Origin: Ferruginibacter sp.
GTDB taxonomy: Bacteria > Bacteroidota > Bacteroidia > Chitinophagales > Chitinophagaceae
Direction of reading: 5' to 3'
NCBI GenBank assembly: GCA_025362765.1
Contig: JANYFI010000134.1
Coordinates: 1-10,585, forward strand
Length of the DNA: 10,585 nucleotides
In this document: piece after piece, positions 1 to 7,040 of the stretch
How positions within the stretch are numbered: the first letter of the stretch is position 1
Layout of the letters: the number at the start of each line of letters is the position of its first letter
Notes under the pieces: model-generated
The model's database searches: none
Told to the model about the DNA's origin: nothing
What the model saw: the letters and a program-made list of their open reading frames with translations, nothing else
Translations under genes and position numbers: made by a program

Positions 1-783
1 AATAAATCCAGTAAAAATAATATACTGCTGCAGTGCTAATTGTTCAATCAAACCATCTATCCGCTTTTTTTCATTGCTGTCCCATTTGCCCGCCAGCAGA
101 TATTTAATGCCTGGATACCTGTCTTTAAGATCGTGTATACTTTGCATCACCATATCATACCCTTTATATTGTTCAGTAGATGCCAGGCGGGTAAGGGTAA
201 ACAGCACGATATCACCTGTTTTGATACCATACCTTTTTAATAGCTTTTCGTTCTTAGGCAACATGCAATAAGGGCTAAGGAAAGGATCGAGGCAGTTATT
301 AACTACCTTCAGTTTTTTTTCATGCAACCCGTACAGTTGCTTCATTTTGTTTTTTGTAAAATCACTTACAGGAAGCAGCAGGTCACATTGTTGCAGCATT
401 CTTTTTTTCCACCAGGGAAAAACATTCCAGACTTCAATGCCGTGAGCCATTAAAACCAGTTTGGTATTGGGTGATATTTTTTTGATGAGGTAGCCAACCA
501 CCAACAAATTTACATGACTTAAAATAACTACCCTGCTGCGCACTCCCTGCTGAATAGCGTTGTACAGGAAATTAAAGCGATTTTTACTAAACCCTGTAAA
601 AATGGCTGCAGGAAAATAAATGGCGTTTATATCCGGCAACTGATCGTATAAAGAAAATATTTTTAGCTGCTGGTTTTCTCCACCGTTATGTAATTCATGC
701 AATGCCTTACCTGCTACCCTGCACATCTTTTCAATACCGCCTGTGGCAGAAAACACCCTCAGCGTTAAAAATAAGACCTGCAT
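1..783 (-). CDS. Glycosyltransferase, GT-B fold, family 4 type (3' part outside the window)
   Basis: I translated 261 residues, starting MQVLFLTLRVFSATGGIEK; the frame is still open at base 1, so the C-terminal part is missing. The N-terminal strand followed by GGIE (residues 15-18) is the usual opening of GT-B family 4 enzymes, which transfer a sugar from a nucleotide donor to a growing lipid-linked glycan at the cytoplasmic side of the membrane. AHGIEVW (113-119), LLPVS-D-FTKN (136-145) and the LTRL..YKGYD segment opening the second Rossmann domain (197-210) agree. The EX7E donor-binding motif should lie beyond the edge. The start is one base after the asnB stop, so translational coupling is likely. 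An in-frame ATG three codons upstream (792) would overlap asnB; I prefer 783 because the family normally begins with this strand. Its position in the locus suggests exopolysaccharide assembly. Donor and acceptor cannot be told. Confidence 0.88.
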   Translation of the reverse strand, partial: MQVLFLTLRVFSATGGIEKMCRVAGKALHELHNGGENQQLKIFSLYDQLPDINAIYFPAAIFTGFSKNRFNFLYNAIQQGVRSRVVILSHVNLLVVGYLIKKISPNTKLVLMAHGIEVWNVFPWWKKRMLQQCDLLLPVSDFTKNKMKQLYGLHEKKLKVVNNCLDPFLSPYCMLPKNEKLLKRYGIKTGDIVLFTLTRLASTEQYKGYDMVMQSIHDLKDRYPGIKYLLAGKWDSNEKKRIDGLIEQLALQQYIIFTGFI

Positions 784-784
784 A

Positions 785-2572
785 TTATGCATTTGCCTGG
801 TTTTCTATTAAAAACACGGTTAAAAATTGTGACCAGTGCAGTTTGCCCGCTACAAATTGCTGATGGTATACTGCACTTTTTGACCCAAATTTAGCTTGCG
901 CATACTGATCCTTTGCCAACCAATCGGCGAAGGGAAGTGAAAAACCCATTTTCGGCCGGTTCCAAACTTCGCGGGGTATAATGTGTTTAAAACTATCTAC
1001 CAGTAATTGTTTGTTTTTTTGCCCGCTATATTTTATATCACTGCTCAATTGAAGGGATAATTTTAAAAAAGCACTATCCAAAAAAGGCAGCCTTATTTCT
1101 AATCCATGCGCCATGCTCATAACATCGGCGTCTCTTAGTAACTGGTTTTGCATATACAAATTCAACTCCATCCAGCTTGCCTGATTTTTAGCAGTTAAAT
1201 TTTCAATTACCGGCAAAATGGGTTCCTGTTCTAAAATGGACCACACGTTGGTTTCGTCTGCATCTAAATAAGCAGCAATTTGCTGTGGAATAAACTGCCC
1301 CCGTAAAAAAAGATACATGCCTGCAGTACTTTTTATGCTGAGGTAACACAACCTTTTAAATTTTTTAAAGCCTGCATACCAGGATTTCCTTAATAATCCT
1401 GCCGCTACCTGTTGTTGCAAATGCAGCGCCGGCTCTATCCTGTTAAAAGAAGGATATCCCCCAAACAACTCATCTCCACCCACACCGGAAAGCACTGCTT
1501 TTAAACCGGCCTCCCGGGCATATTTACTAATGAACCAGGTATTGATACCATCGCAGCTGGGTAGATCCATAGCCTCGAAAATAGCAGGCAGATCGCGGTG
1601 AAAAGCTTCCTCTGTCAATACCTGCTGGTAACGGTCGCCGCACAGCTCCCGTTGTACGATATCCTGGAAACGTTGTTCTGAATACTGCTGCTCGTTGAAG
1701 ATGAGGGAAACAGTAGTCAGGTCCTTTTTTTCATTGGCTGCAAGCCTGGCAATAATGCTGCTATCGAGTCCTCCGCTTAAAAAAACGCCTATTGGTGCAT
1801 CAGACAACAGGTGTTTTTTTACACCCTCCGCCAACCTATTCCTGATCAGTTCAATGGCCTGCTGCCTGTTATCTATTAGCTCTACAAAATTAAACCGGCC
1901 AAAAGCTTTCTGTTGAACAGCACCGGTAAAAACATTGTACATAAAATAAGATCCCTTTGCAAGTGGTTTAACCTCCTTTAGGGTAGTGATCGGTTCCGGT
2001 AAATGTCCGTACGCCATTAAGTAAACCTGCCATTGCGGATGTGGTGTTTGCAGGTAATCAACCGCTTTAAAAGCCCTTACTTCAGAGGCAAAAGCCAAGC
2101 CTTGCGCAGTATGCGCAAAATACAACGGTTTTATGCCTGCCGGGTCTCTTACCAGGTACAATTCACCGGTAAGCGTATCCCAAATAGCAAACGCAAACAT
2201 GCCGCTGAATTGATTAAATGCTGCCGTTCCCCAGGTGGCAAAGGCAGCCAATATCACTTCTGTATCGCTGGATGTTGTAAAAGGAACACCCGATTTTTGA
2301 AGTAGCTGTTTAAGCTCGCGGTAATTATACAGTTCTCCATTGTAAGTGATCTGGTAGCGACCATTGCTATAACTCATGGGCTGATGGCCGCTGATGGAAA
2401 GGTCTATCAACGACAAGCGCCGGTGCCCTAATACCAGGTGATGTTCCGCACAACAATAAATCCCTTCATCATCCGGACCGCCATGTTTCTGCAGGATACA
2501 CATCTCCTTTACTGCGGCTTCAATTTCAGCAACAGGCATGGAGGGGTTGATAAGGCCAGCGATTCTACACAA
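785..2572 (-). CDS. asnB: Glutamine-hydrolysing asparagine synthetase-type amidotransferase (AsnB family)
   Basis: A 595-residue protein of usual family length. It has an N-terminal class II glutamine amidotransferase domain: the catalytic Cys2 that follows Met, RRLSLIDLS (51-59), YNGELYN (77-83) and SDTE (102-105). The C-terminal ATP-dependent synthetase domain has the PP-loop SGGLDSS (266-272), SGVGGDELFGGY (362-373) and LLRDAD..SMAHGLEIRLPFLD (478-499). The family moves ammonia from glutamine to an adenylated carboxylate, classically aspartate to asparagine. Members inside polysaccharide loci are often thought to amidate sugar acids or support such modification, and this position makes that possible; it is inference. 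The start codon is TTG. No alternative fits, because an in-frame TGA lies at 2579-2581 and the nucleophile must be residue 2. The stop is one base from the glycosyltransferase start. Confidence 0.93.
   Translation of the reverse strand: MCRIAGLINPSMPVAEIEAAVKEMCILQKHGGPDDEGIYCCAEHHLVLGHRRLSLIDLSISGHQPMSYSNGRYQITYNGELYNYRELKQLLQKSGVPFTTSSDTEVILAAFATWGTAAFNQFSGMFAFAIWDTLTGELYLVRDPAGIKPLYFAHTAQGLAFASEVRAFKAVDYLQTPHPQWQVYLMAYGHLPEPITTLKEVKPLAKGSYFMYNVFTGAVQQKAFGRFNFVELIDNRQQAIELIRNRLAEGVKKHLLSDAPIGVFLSGGLDSSIIARLAANEKKDLTTVSLIFNEQQYSEQRFQDIVQRELCGDRYQQVLTEEAFHRDLPAIFEAMDLPSCDGINTWFISKYAREAGLKAVLSGVGGDELFGGYPSFNRIEPALHLQQQVAAGLLRKSWYAGFKKFKRLCYLSIKSTAGMYLFLRGQFIPQQIAAYLDADETNVWSILEQEPILPVIENLTAKNQASWMELNLYMQNQLLRDADVMSMAHGLEIRLPFLDSAFLKLSLQLSSDIKYSGQKNKQLLVDSFKHIIPREVWNRPKMGFSLPFADWLAKDQYAQAKFGSKSAVYHQQFVAGKLHWSQFLTVFLIENQANA
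2570..2572 (-). promoter_or_regulatory. TTG start codon of asnB
   Basis: The codon before the catalytic Cys is TTG, not ATG. An in-frame TGA three codons upstream excludes an earlier start, and the next Met (residue 24) would remove the nucleophile. No Shine-Dalgarno-like sequence is visible; upstream is AT-rich heptamer repeat. A weak start codon would lower translation relative to neighbours. Confidence 0.75.
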
Positions 2573-2582
2573 TTTTAATCAC

Positions 2583-2624
2583 GAATTAAAAATTAAGAAT
2601 TAAGAATTAAAAATTAAAAATTGA
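2583..2624. repeat. Tandem heptamer repeat, six units of RAATTAA
   Basis: Six consecutive 7-bp units read GAATTAA, AAATTAA, GAATTAA, GAATTAA, AAATTAA and AAATTGA on the plus strand. The array ends 11 bases upstream of the asnB start codon, where leader and ribosome-binding sequences would be. The units differ only at the first base, except the last unit, which has one further change. Confidence 0.85.
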
Positions 2625-2788
2625 AATGCAGTTACCCACATATTTAGAACACGCTATGGCCATTGATACATTTTTCAAGGTGAGCTTTTTTAAATAGTCA
2701 AAAATTGATCTCTACTAATCACCTTCCGCCTGCTAAAACTTAACTAAATTGTTCAAATGCTTACGGGTTAGGCATTCTGGCAATTCTT

Positions 2789-2882
2789 GTTTGAAAATTA
2801 TATGTCCCGATTGAATATCGGGAGGTTAGTGTGAAGTTGGTTATAAAAAGGTGGCGATCAGCAAAACCTTTAATTTTCAAAC
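2789..2882. repeat. 12-bp perfect inverted repeat enclosing a small hairpin
   Basis: GTTTGAAAATTA (2789-2800) and TAATTTTCAAAC (2871-2882) are exact reverse complements with 70 bases between them. Inside, CCCGAT (2806-2811) and ATCGGG (2817-2822) form a 6-bp stem with a 5-base loop. No target duplication flanks the arms, so RNA structure is a better reading than a mobile element. Confidence 0.6.
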
Positions 2883-2940
2883 GCATCCTTATAATCACAC
2901 TTTTGAAACCGATGGAATTATTAATTATTAATTTGATAAA

Positions 2941-3441
2941 TTAAATCTGCTCCAGGTTTCGTTTATCAAACTGGGCAGTCAGTTGCAACCCCATGCTTTC
3001 AATTTTAACCCTGGCTTTATTGCCTATCATTTCTACCAATACACCATGATAGTTCATTAAAACGCCTGTTTTAATTCTTACCGCACTGCTTACCTTCAGG
3101 CTGAGATCAGTTACTTCTACATCAGTGAATTCGTTTAAAAACTTTCGGATGGTATAAATCTCTTCGTCCCGTATGGTGGCAGGCTTACCTAGCCAGTAAA
3201 CGTAATTAAGCACGCCATTTACATTTTTTACTTCCCATTTATCCACTTCACTGACTTTTACAAAAACATAGCCTTTAAACACCGGCTCAAGTATTACCTT
3301 TTTCCGGTCACTCCACTGACGGGTTACTTTATTGATGGGACAATAATTTTCAATACCCTGATCATCCAATAGTTTGGCTACTTTTTTTTCCCACCTCGGC
3401 TTTGTATATAAAGCATACCACTGTCCTTTTGTTTCCTTCAT
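2941..3441 (-). CDS. UpxY-like transcription antiterminator (NusG paralog)
   Basis: A 166-residue protein. An NGN domain covers about residues 6-105, with the typical WYALYTKPRWEKKVA opening (8-22), a basic stretch RQWSDRKKV (41-49) and the core EPVFKGYVFVKV (52-63). A short KOW-like domain follows (about 117-165, including VRIKTGVL). The length and the KPRWEKK and Y-C-P-I-N-K signatures fit specialised NusG paralogs of Bacteroidota rather than housekeeping NusG, which is usually somewhat longer with a clearer KOW motif. Characterised UpxY proteins ride on RNA polymerase and prevent premature termination in capsule operons after recognition of the 5' leader. Here the gene lies third, between the BY-kinase and asnB genes, with untranslated stretches of 213 and 368 bases on its two sides. 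No UpxZ-like partner is seen in the window. The ATG at 3441 gives a complete NGN domain. Confidence 0.88.
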   Translation of the reverse strand: MKETKGQWYALYTKPRWEKKVAKLLDDQGIENYCPINKVTRQWSDRKKVILEPVFKGYVFVKVSEVDKWEVKNVNGVLNYVYWLGKPATIRDEEIYTIRKFLNEFTDVEVTDLSLKVSSAVRIKTGVLMNYHGVLVEMIGNKARVKIESMGLQLTAQFDKRNLEQI

Positions 3442-3525
3442 TGTATAGCTTCGCTTACCCTCAGTTACATTTTAACCAAGATTATCATTAATGTCTTGTA
3501 TATTTTATCTTTCCCAGCGTAGCAG

Positions 3526-3595
3526 GCAACGCCATGCTCTACCCAATTTAATGGCATTATTAAAATCCAATAGTAACATAATTGCATGGCGTAGC
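3526..3595. repeat. Imperfect 12-bp inverted repeat in the leader of the antiterminator gene
   Basis: GCAACGCCATGC (3526-3537) and GCATGGCGTAGC (3584-3595) match as inverted repeats at 11 of 12 bases, with 46 AT-rich bases between. The arms are much more GC-rich than their surroundings. CAGCGTAGCAG just outside the left arm and GCGTAGG at the right also share the short word GCGTAG. Possible RNA stem or protein-binding palindrome. Confidence 0.5.
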
Positions 3596-3599
3596 GTAG

Positions 3600-3635
3600 G
3601 ATGATTTAAATAACTGATCTGTTATTTAAATCATC
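3600..3635 (-). terminator. 15-bp perfect stem-loop downstream of the BY-kinase gene
   Basis: GATGATTTAAATAAC (3600-3614) pairs exactly with GTTATTTAAATCATC (3621-3635) across a 6-base loop TGATCT. It starts 20 bases after the kinase stop codon in the direction of transcription. No run of T follows on either strand and the stem is AT-rich, so it is not a standard intrinsic terminator. It could mark an mRNA 3' end, cause pausing, or be a protein-binding palindrome. The hairpin is certain; its role as a terminator is not. Confidence 0.5.
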
Positions 3636-3654
3636 TGGTAACTCCCCACACCTG

Positions 3655-6063
3655 CTAGTCTCCTCTGCCGGTAATAATCTTCTTTGTTTTGCGCCATAGC
3701 CGTTTTCTGTTAAAAAAACCCGGTTTTGTTTCATCATCTACTGCATAGCCATAACCGTACCCATAACCGTAGCCATAACCATAGCCATAGCCGTAACCAC
3801 TTGTTCTGCCGATGCCACCAATATTGATGCCCCGTTTTTTAACGCCGTTAAACACCAGGCACATATTATTGAACTTTTTTAAATCGTTTATTTCGTTGAT
3901 CATGCGGATAAAAATCTTAGGAGTACGGTCGTGCCTGATTACATAAAGGGTTACATCGCAAAACTCTTTTAGCAACAAAGCATCTGTTACCGGTCCAATG
4001 GGGGCAGTATCCACAATAACATAATCAAAATCATGCTTCAGTCTTTGCATCAGATCAGTAAAGCCTGGTTTCCCAATTAGTTCTGTTGGGTTGGGAGGAA
4101 TAACACCGGCCGGTACAACAAATAAATTAGGAATGTGTGTAGTACGTATTACTTCATCATAAGTCGCTTTGCCAACAATGAAATTGGAAATGCCTGGATC
4201 TTTATTTATCTCCATCAATTTACTCAACTTGGGTTTGCGCAGGTCCATTTCCATTAGGGCAACTTTTTTACCCGTCAATGTTAGGCTGATCGCAAAATTG
4301 ATGGCAATAAAACTTTTTCCTTCACCGGAAATACTCGAGGTTACCAGCATGGTTTTATGTTCCTCATTTAAGCCAATATAGGTAAGGTTGGTACGCAAGG
4401 CCCTGAACTGCTCGGCTATTACAGTCCGTTTGCCTTCCGATATAACGATGGGGCTTTTAGTACTGGCCTGAACAATTTCACCCGCAAAAGGCACTACTGT
4501 TTTACCTTCGATGTCGCTGCGGAATAATATCTTACTTTTAAATTGTTCTTTTATCAACACCAGGAATACGGCGGCGAGTAAACCCACAATAAAACCAGTT
4601 AAATAGAAATTTTTGGACACCGGACTAACCGGGCCGTAAGAGTTTGCTTTTTCAATTACCCTTAAATCCGAAGATGTTGACGCAGAGGACAAAGCGGTTT
4701 CTTCCCGCTTTTGTAACAGGTAAGAATAAATGGAATTTTTTACGGCCTGCTGGCGGCTTATCTCAAGTAACCCTCTTTCTTTTTGAGGAACCTGGTTCAG
4801 TAAGCCGTTGTTGAGGTTTATTTTTGCAATGAGGTCACTTTTCACTGTGAGCAAATTCGCTTTGATATTATGCAGGCTTTCCTGGATATCCGTTTTTAAC
4901 CTGCTTATTTTTTCATTCGCCAACAGCACTGTTTCACTTTGCTGGCCTGAAATGCTAATGATTTTATCCCGGTCAAATTCAGCTTCGTAGAGTTGACCAA
5001 GCAAGGCACTGAGGGTTGGATCGGTAACAAGGGTAAGTGAAGGAACCGTGCCATTTTTATTGCCCTTATTTTGAATGTAAGTTTTAATATCATTCAGTAT
5101 TTCCAGTTGCAGTTCAACTTCACCCCTGCTTTTATCGAGGTCATTTACTTTGGCAAGAAAAAGCTCCGCCTGTGATCCTTCTGCATATAACGACTCCCTT
5201 GATTTAAACGAAACAATATTTCTTTCAACGCTATCCAGTTGACCGATTACCAGGTGCAACCTGTCGTCAATAAAATTGAGTGTTTTAGAAGCTATCTGGT
5301 TTTTGTCCTCTATTCCTTCCCTGTTGTATACTTCAAATAGTTTTGTTAAAATGGCTTCTCCTTTGGAGGGTTCTGGCGTAGAATAAGAAACATCCAATAC
5401 AGTAGAAACATTTGAGAGTGGCGCCGCACGGATACCACCGGAAATACCTCCGGCGATAGCAGCCACCGGGCTTAGCACCACAAAAAAATTTTTGCCAATT
5501 ACCTCCTTATTGTAACTATTGTTGATCATCAGCCGGTATTGTGTATTGCCCAAAGTAACAACGGAGTCAAAAGGCACCAGCACGTTGTTAATGCTCACTG
5601 TTTTATTATTCCAGTTAACCCTGAAAAAAATTTTGGAGTAAGATACAATACTGTCTTCGTTAAGCGCTGCGAAGTGAATCGGAGAGTTATTGCCATATAA
5701 TTCTTCCAGTCTTACTTTTCCCTGGTTGTATACGGTCGCATAAAGATCTAGCTCCTTTACTACTTCCTGTACAATGCTGGAAGATTTTAATACCAAAATT
5801 TCATTGTCAACAATTTTTTTTTCACTAAAAATATTCAGTGCATCCAGCACTTTACTGTCTCCGGAACCCTTGTTGGGATCTTTGAGCAATACTTTCGCTG
5901 TAGCTACATATATCGGTATTTGAGACCGAAGATAGACGTAGCTAACGCTCATTGCGATGGGAACTGTCAACAGAAACAGCGGCCAGAAAGGCAAGTATTT
6001 TTGCAATATCTGGATGAAAATATTGGTCTCCGGTTTTTCCTGAAAAAAAGTTTGCTCGTTCAT
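3655..6063 (-). CDS. wzc: Wzc-like polysaccharide co-polymerase with BY-kinase domain and Gly-Tyr tail
   Basis: An 802-residue inner-membrane protein. Order: TM1 (about 26-45), Wzz-type periplasmic domain with a long helical or coiled-coil region (about 255-460), the GPVSPVSKN segment (477-485) leading into TM2 (about 486-505), then a cytoplasmic BY-kinase. The kinase has the oligomerisation motif EX2RX2R (E551, R554, R557), Walker A SSISGEGKS (576-584), Walker A' ALMEMDLRKPKL (602-613) and Walker B DYVIVDTAP (680-688). The C-terminus carries nine consecutive Gly-Tyr pairs (756-773) and ends in a basic tail. The family sets chain length and drives polymerisation and export through the Wza-type channel, with cycles of autophosphorylation on the C-terminal tyrosines. 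The gene starts 21 bases after the stop of the export lipoprotein gene, its usual partner. In many other bacteria the kinase is a separate protein; here it is fused. Confidence 0.95.
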   Translation of the reverse strand: MNEQTFFQEKPETNIFIQILQKYLPFWPLFLLTVPIAMSVSYVYLRSQIPIYVATAKVLLKDPNKGSGDSKVLDALNIFSEKKIVDNEILVLKSSSIVQEVVKELDLYATVYNQGKVRLEELYGNNSPIHFAALNEDSIVSYSKIFFRVNWNNKTVSINNVLVPFDSVVTLGNTQYRLMINNSYNKEVIGKNFFVVLSPVAAIAGGISGGIRAAPLSNVSTVLDVSYSTPEPSKGEAILTKLFEVYNREGIEDKNQIASKTLNFIDDRLHLVIGQLDSVERNIVSFKSRESLYAEGSQAELFLAKVNDLDKSRGEVELQLEILNDIKTYIQNKGNKNGTVPSLTLVTDPTLSALLGQLYEAEFDRDKIISISGQQSETVLLANEKISRLKTDIQESLHNIKANLLTVKSDLIAKINLNNGLLNQVPQKERGLLEISRQQAVKNSIYSYLLQKREETALSSASTSSDLRVIEKANSYGPVSPVSKNFYLTGFIVGLLAAVFLVLIKEQFKSKILFRSDIEGKTVVPFAGEIVQASTKSPIVISEGKRTVIAEQFRALRTNLTYIGLNEEHKTMLVTSSISGEGKSFIAINFAISLTLTGKKVALMEMDLRKPKLSKLMEINKDPGISNFIVGKATYDEVIRTTHIPNLFVVPAGVIPPNPTELIGKPGFTDLMQRLKHDFDYVIVDTAPIGPVTDALLLKEFCDVTLYVIRHDRTPKIFIRMINEINDLKKFNNMCLVFNGVKKRGINIGGIGRTSGYGYGYGYGYGYGYGYGYAVDDETKPGFFNRKRLWRKTKKIITGRGD
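3745..3798 (-). repeat. Nine-unit Gly-Tyr coding repeat in the kinase tail
   Basis: Nine in-frame GGN-TAY hexamers encode Gly-Tyr nine times. Third positions vary among GGT, GGC, GGG, TAC and TAT, which shows that the peptide repeat is not only a fresh slippage product. The last six hexamers (3745-3780) also form three near-identical 12-bp units, pointing to past duplication by 12 bp. Confidence 0.9.
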
Positions 6064-6084
6064 AGCTAAAAGGCTGTTCGTGGA

Positions 6085-6912
6085 TTATTTTACAAATCTG
6101 TTCAGGAGTATTAAAGTAATTGATATTAATGATAAAGTAGTGGATAATAACTGGATATTTCTTGTTCGTCTTGCTTCAGTATATAATTTTTCTTCGTCAG
6201 GGCTAATCACCAGGATATCTTTTGGCTGCAGGTAATACCAGGGAGAAGTGATAACCGAGGCATTCTCGAGGTTGAGGTGTTTAAATTGCTTGCTTCCTTC
6301 CGTTTCCCTAATCACCATTACATTTTTTAAACTGGCATTGGGGCTAACATGCCCGCTTAACGCCACCACATCCAAAATAGACATTTTTTCAGCCGGCATA
6401 TTTAGAATTTGTGAACTACCCGCTTCGCCCATGATGGTGATAAAGTGATTGGCAAAACGCACGTTTACAATGGGGTCTTTTAAAAAGGGCAACAGCTCTT
6501 TTTCCAATTTGCTTTTTAAAGCTCTGGTAGTGAGCCCTTCCACCTGCACCGACCCCAGTTTGTGCATATAAATATTTCCATCGCCGCTAACAAGATAACC
6601 TCCCACTCCGCCACCCGTAGTGCCCGAACCGGACACAGGCGCGCTAATAGCTGAATTAAACAGCAAATCTTCTACTGGGTTTAAACTTGAAATGGTTAGG
6701 TTGAGTATATCGTTTTTGGCAATCTTTATATCCAGGTCATAGTCTTTAAAGCCTGTAATAATGGTATCTTTTTTAACGTCTTTAAAAACATAGGTAGGCT
6801 TTATAATAGCACAGGAGGAAAACAACCATGCAGACAACAGTATCAGGACCGGCAATTGTATCACAGAAAAAAAATATCGTTTAGTCAACGGATACCATGC
6901 AGGTATTTTCAT
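6085..6912 (-). CDS. Polysaccharide export outer-membrane lipoprotein (Wza/OPX-like)
   Basis: 275 residues from the ATG at 6912. The N-terminus has a basic stretch, a hydrophobic core (about 14-31) and a lipobox LFSSC with Cys34 as the lipidated residue. The poly-export domain follows, in two blocks: DLDIKIAKNDILNLTI (59-74) and YLVSGDGNIYMHKLGSVQV (106-124) through DPIVNVRF (146-153). They are separated by a Gly/Ser-rich loop (93-105). One SLBB-type domain covers about 157-235, and a hydrophobic C-terminal helix (about 256-272) could cross the outer membrane. The family forms the outer-membrane exit channel for capsule or exopolysaccharide, docked on the Wzc-type protein encoded next. It is shorter than E. 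coli Wza, as is common in Bacteroidota. An in-frame TTG two codons upstream (6918) is a less likely start. It is the first gene of the export operon. Confidence 0.92.
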   Translation of the reverse strand: MKIPAWYPLTKRYFFSVIQLPVLILLSAWLFSSCAIIKPTYVFKDVKKDTIITGFKDYDLDIKIAKNDILNLTISSLNPVEDLLFNSAISAPVSGSGTTGGGVGGYLVSGDGNIYMHKLGSVQVEGLTTRALKSKLEKELLPFLKDPIVNVRFANHFITIMGEAGSSQILNMPAEKMSILDVVALSGHVSPNASLKNVMVIRETEGSKQFKHLNLENASVITSPWYYLQPKDILVISPDEEKLYTEARRTRNIQLLSTTLSLISITLILLNRFVK

Positions 6913-7005
6913 AATCAATTCTTTAGGAAGCGCAATAATAGTTAAATATTAATAACTACCGGCGGCACTAAAATCTTTATTGTAAAAAAGTTATCAGGTT
7001 GGGGT

Positions 7006-7036
7006 CAAATTTCGCATAAAAAAATGATAGCGCCAA
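7006..7036 (-). promoter_or_regulatory. Possible Bacteroidota-type promoter for the export operon
   Basis: On the minus strand GAAATTTG (7013-7006) matches the Bacteroidota -7 box TAnnTTTG except for its first base. TTGG (7036-7033), 19 bases upstream, could serve as the -33 TTTG/TTG box. It would give a leader of roughly 85-95 bases before the export lipoprotein. The upstream box lies in the target duplication of the inserted element. The match is short and could be chance. Confidence 0.25.
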
Positions 7037-7040
7037 CAAA
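7033..7040. repeat. Left copy of 8-bp target duplication, CCAACAAA
   Basis: CCAACAAA lies directly against the left inverted repeat at 7041. An identical copy is at 7156-7163, directly against the right inverted repeat. Confidence 0.85.

Larger units (their letters stand above)
2573..2940 (-). other. 368-bp untranslated spacer between the antiterminator gene and asnB
   Basis: No convincing gene is present. In minus-strand order it holds a weak stem (AAAGGT with ACCTTT, 2847-2873, followed by T residues on the minus strand), a 12-bp perfect inverted repeat (2789-2800 and 2871-2882) enclosing a small CCCGAT hairpin, a 7-bp inverted repeat (AAGGTGA 2677-2683 with TCACCTT 2719-2725), and the heptamer array at 2583-2624. 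I could not find a promoter with both expected Bacteroidota boxes. It may be a structured leader through which the upstream antiterminator acts, or a weak terminator plus a new promoter. The sequence does not decide between them. Confidence 0.5.

Noticed and set aside
2583..2624. CRISPR-like array
   Set aside because: The units are 7 bp with no spacers, so it is a simple tandem repeat.
2789..2882. Second MITE
   Set aside because: The arms match perfectly, but no direct duplication flanks them and the ends do not resemble those of the element at 7041-7155.
2761..2886. Minus-strand 41-codon frame starting at ATG 2886
   Set aside because: It crosses both arms of the inverted repeat, shows no signal, domain or usable ribosome-binding spacing, and its length is within chance for this sequence.
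6916..6918. TTG as the start of the export lipoprotein
   Set aside because: An ATG lies two codons downstream and gives a normal lipoprotein signal peptide, so the TTG is unnecessary.
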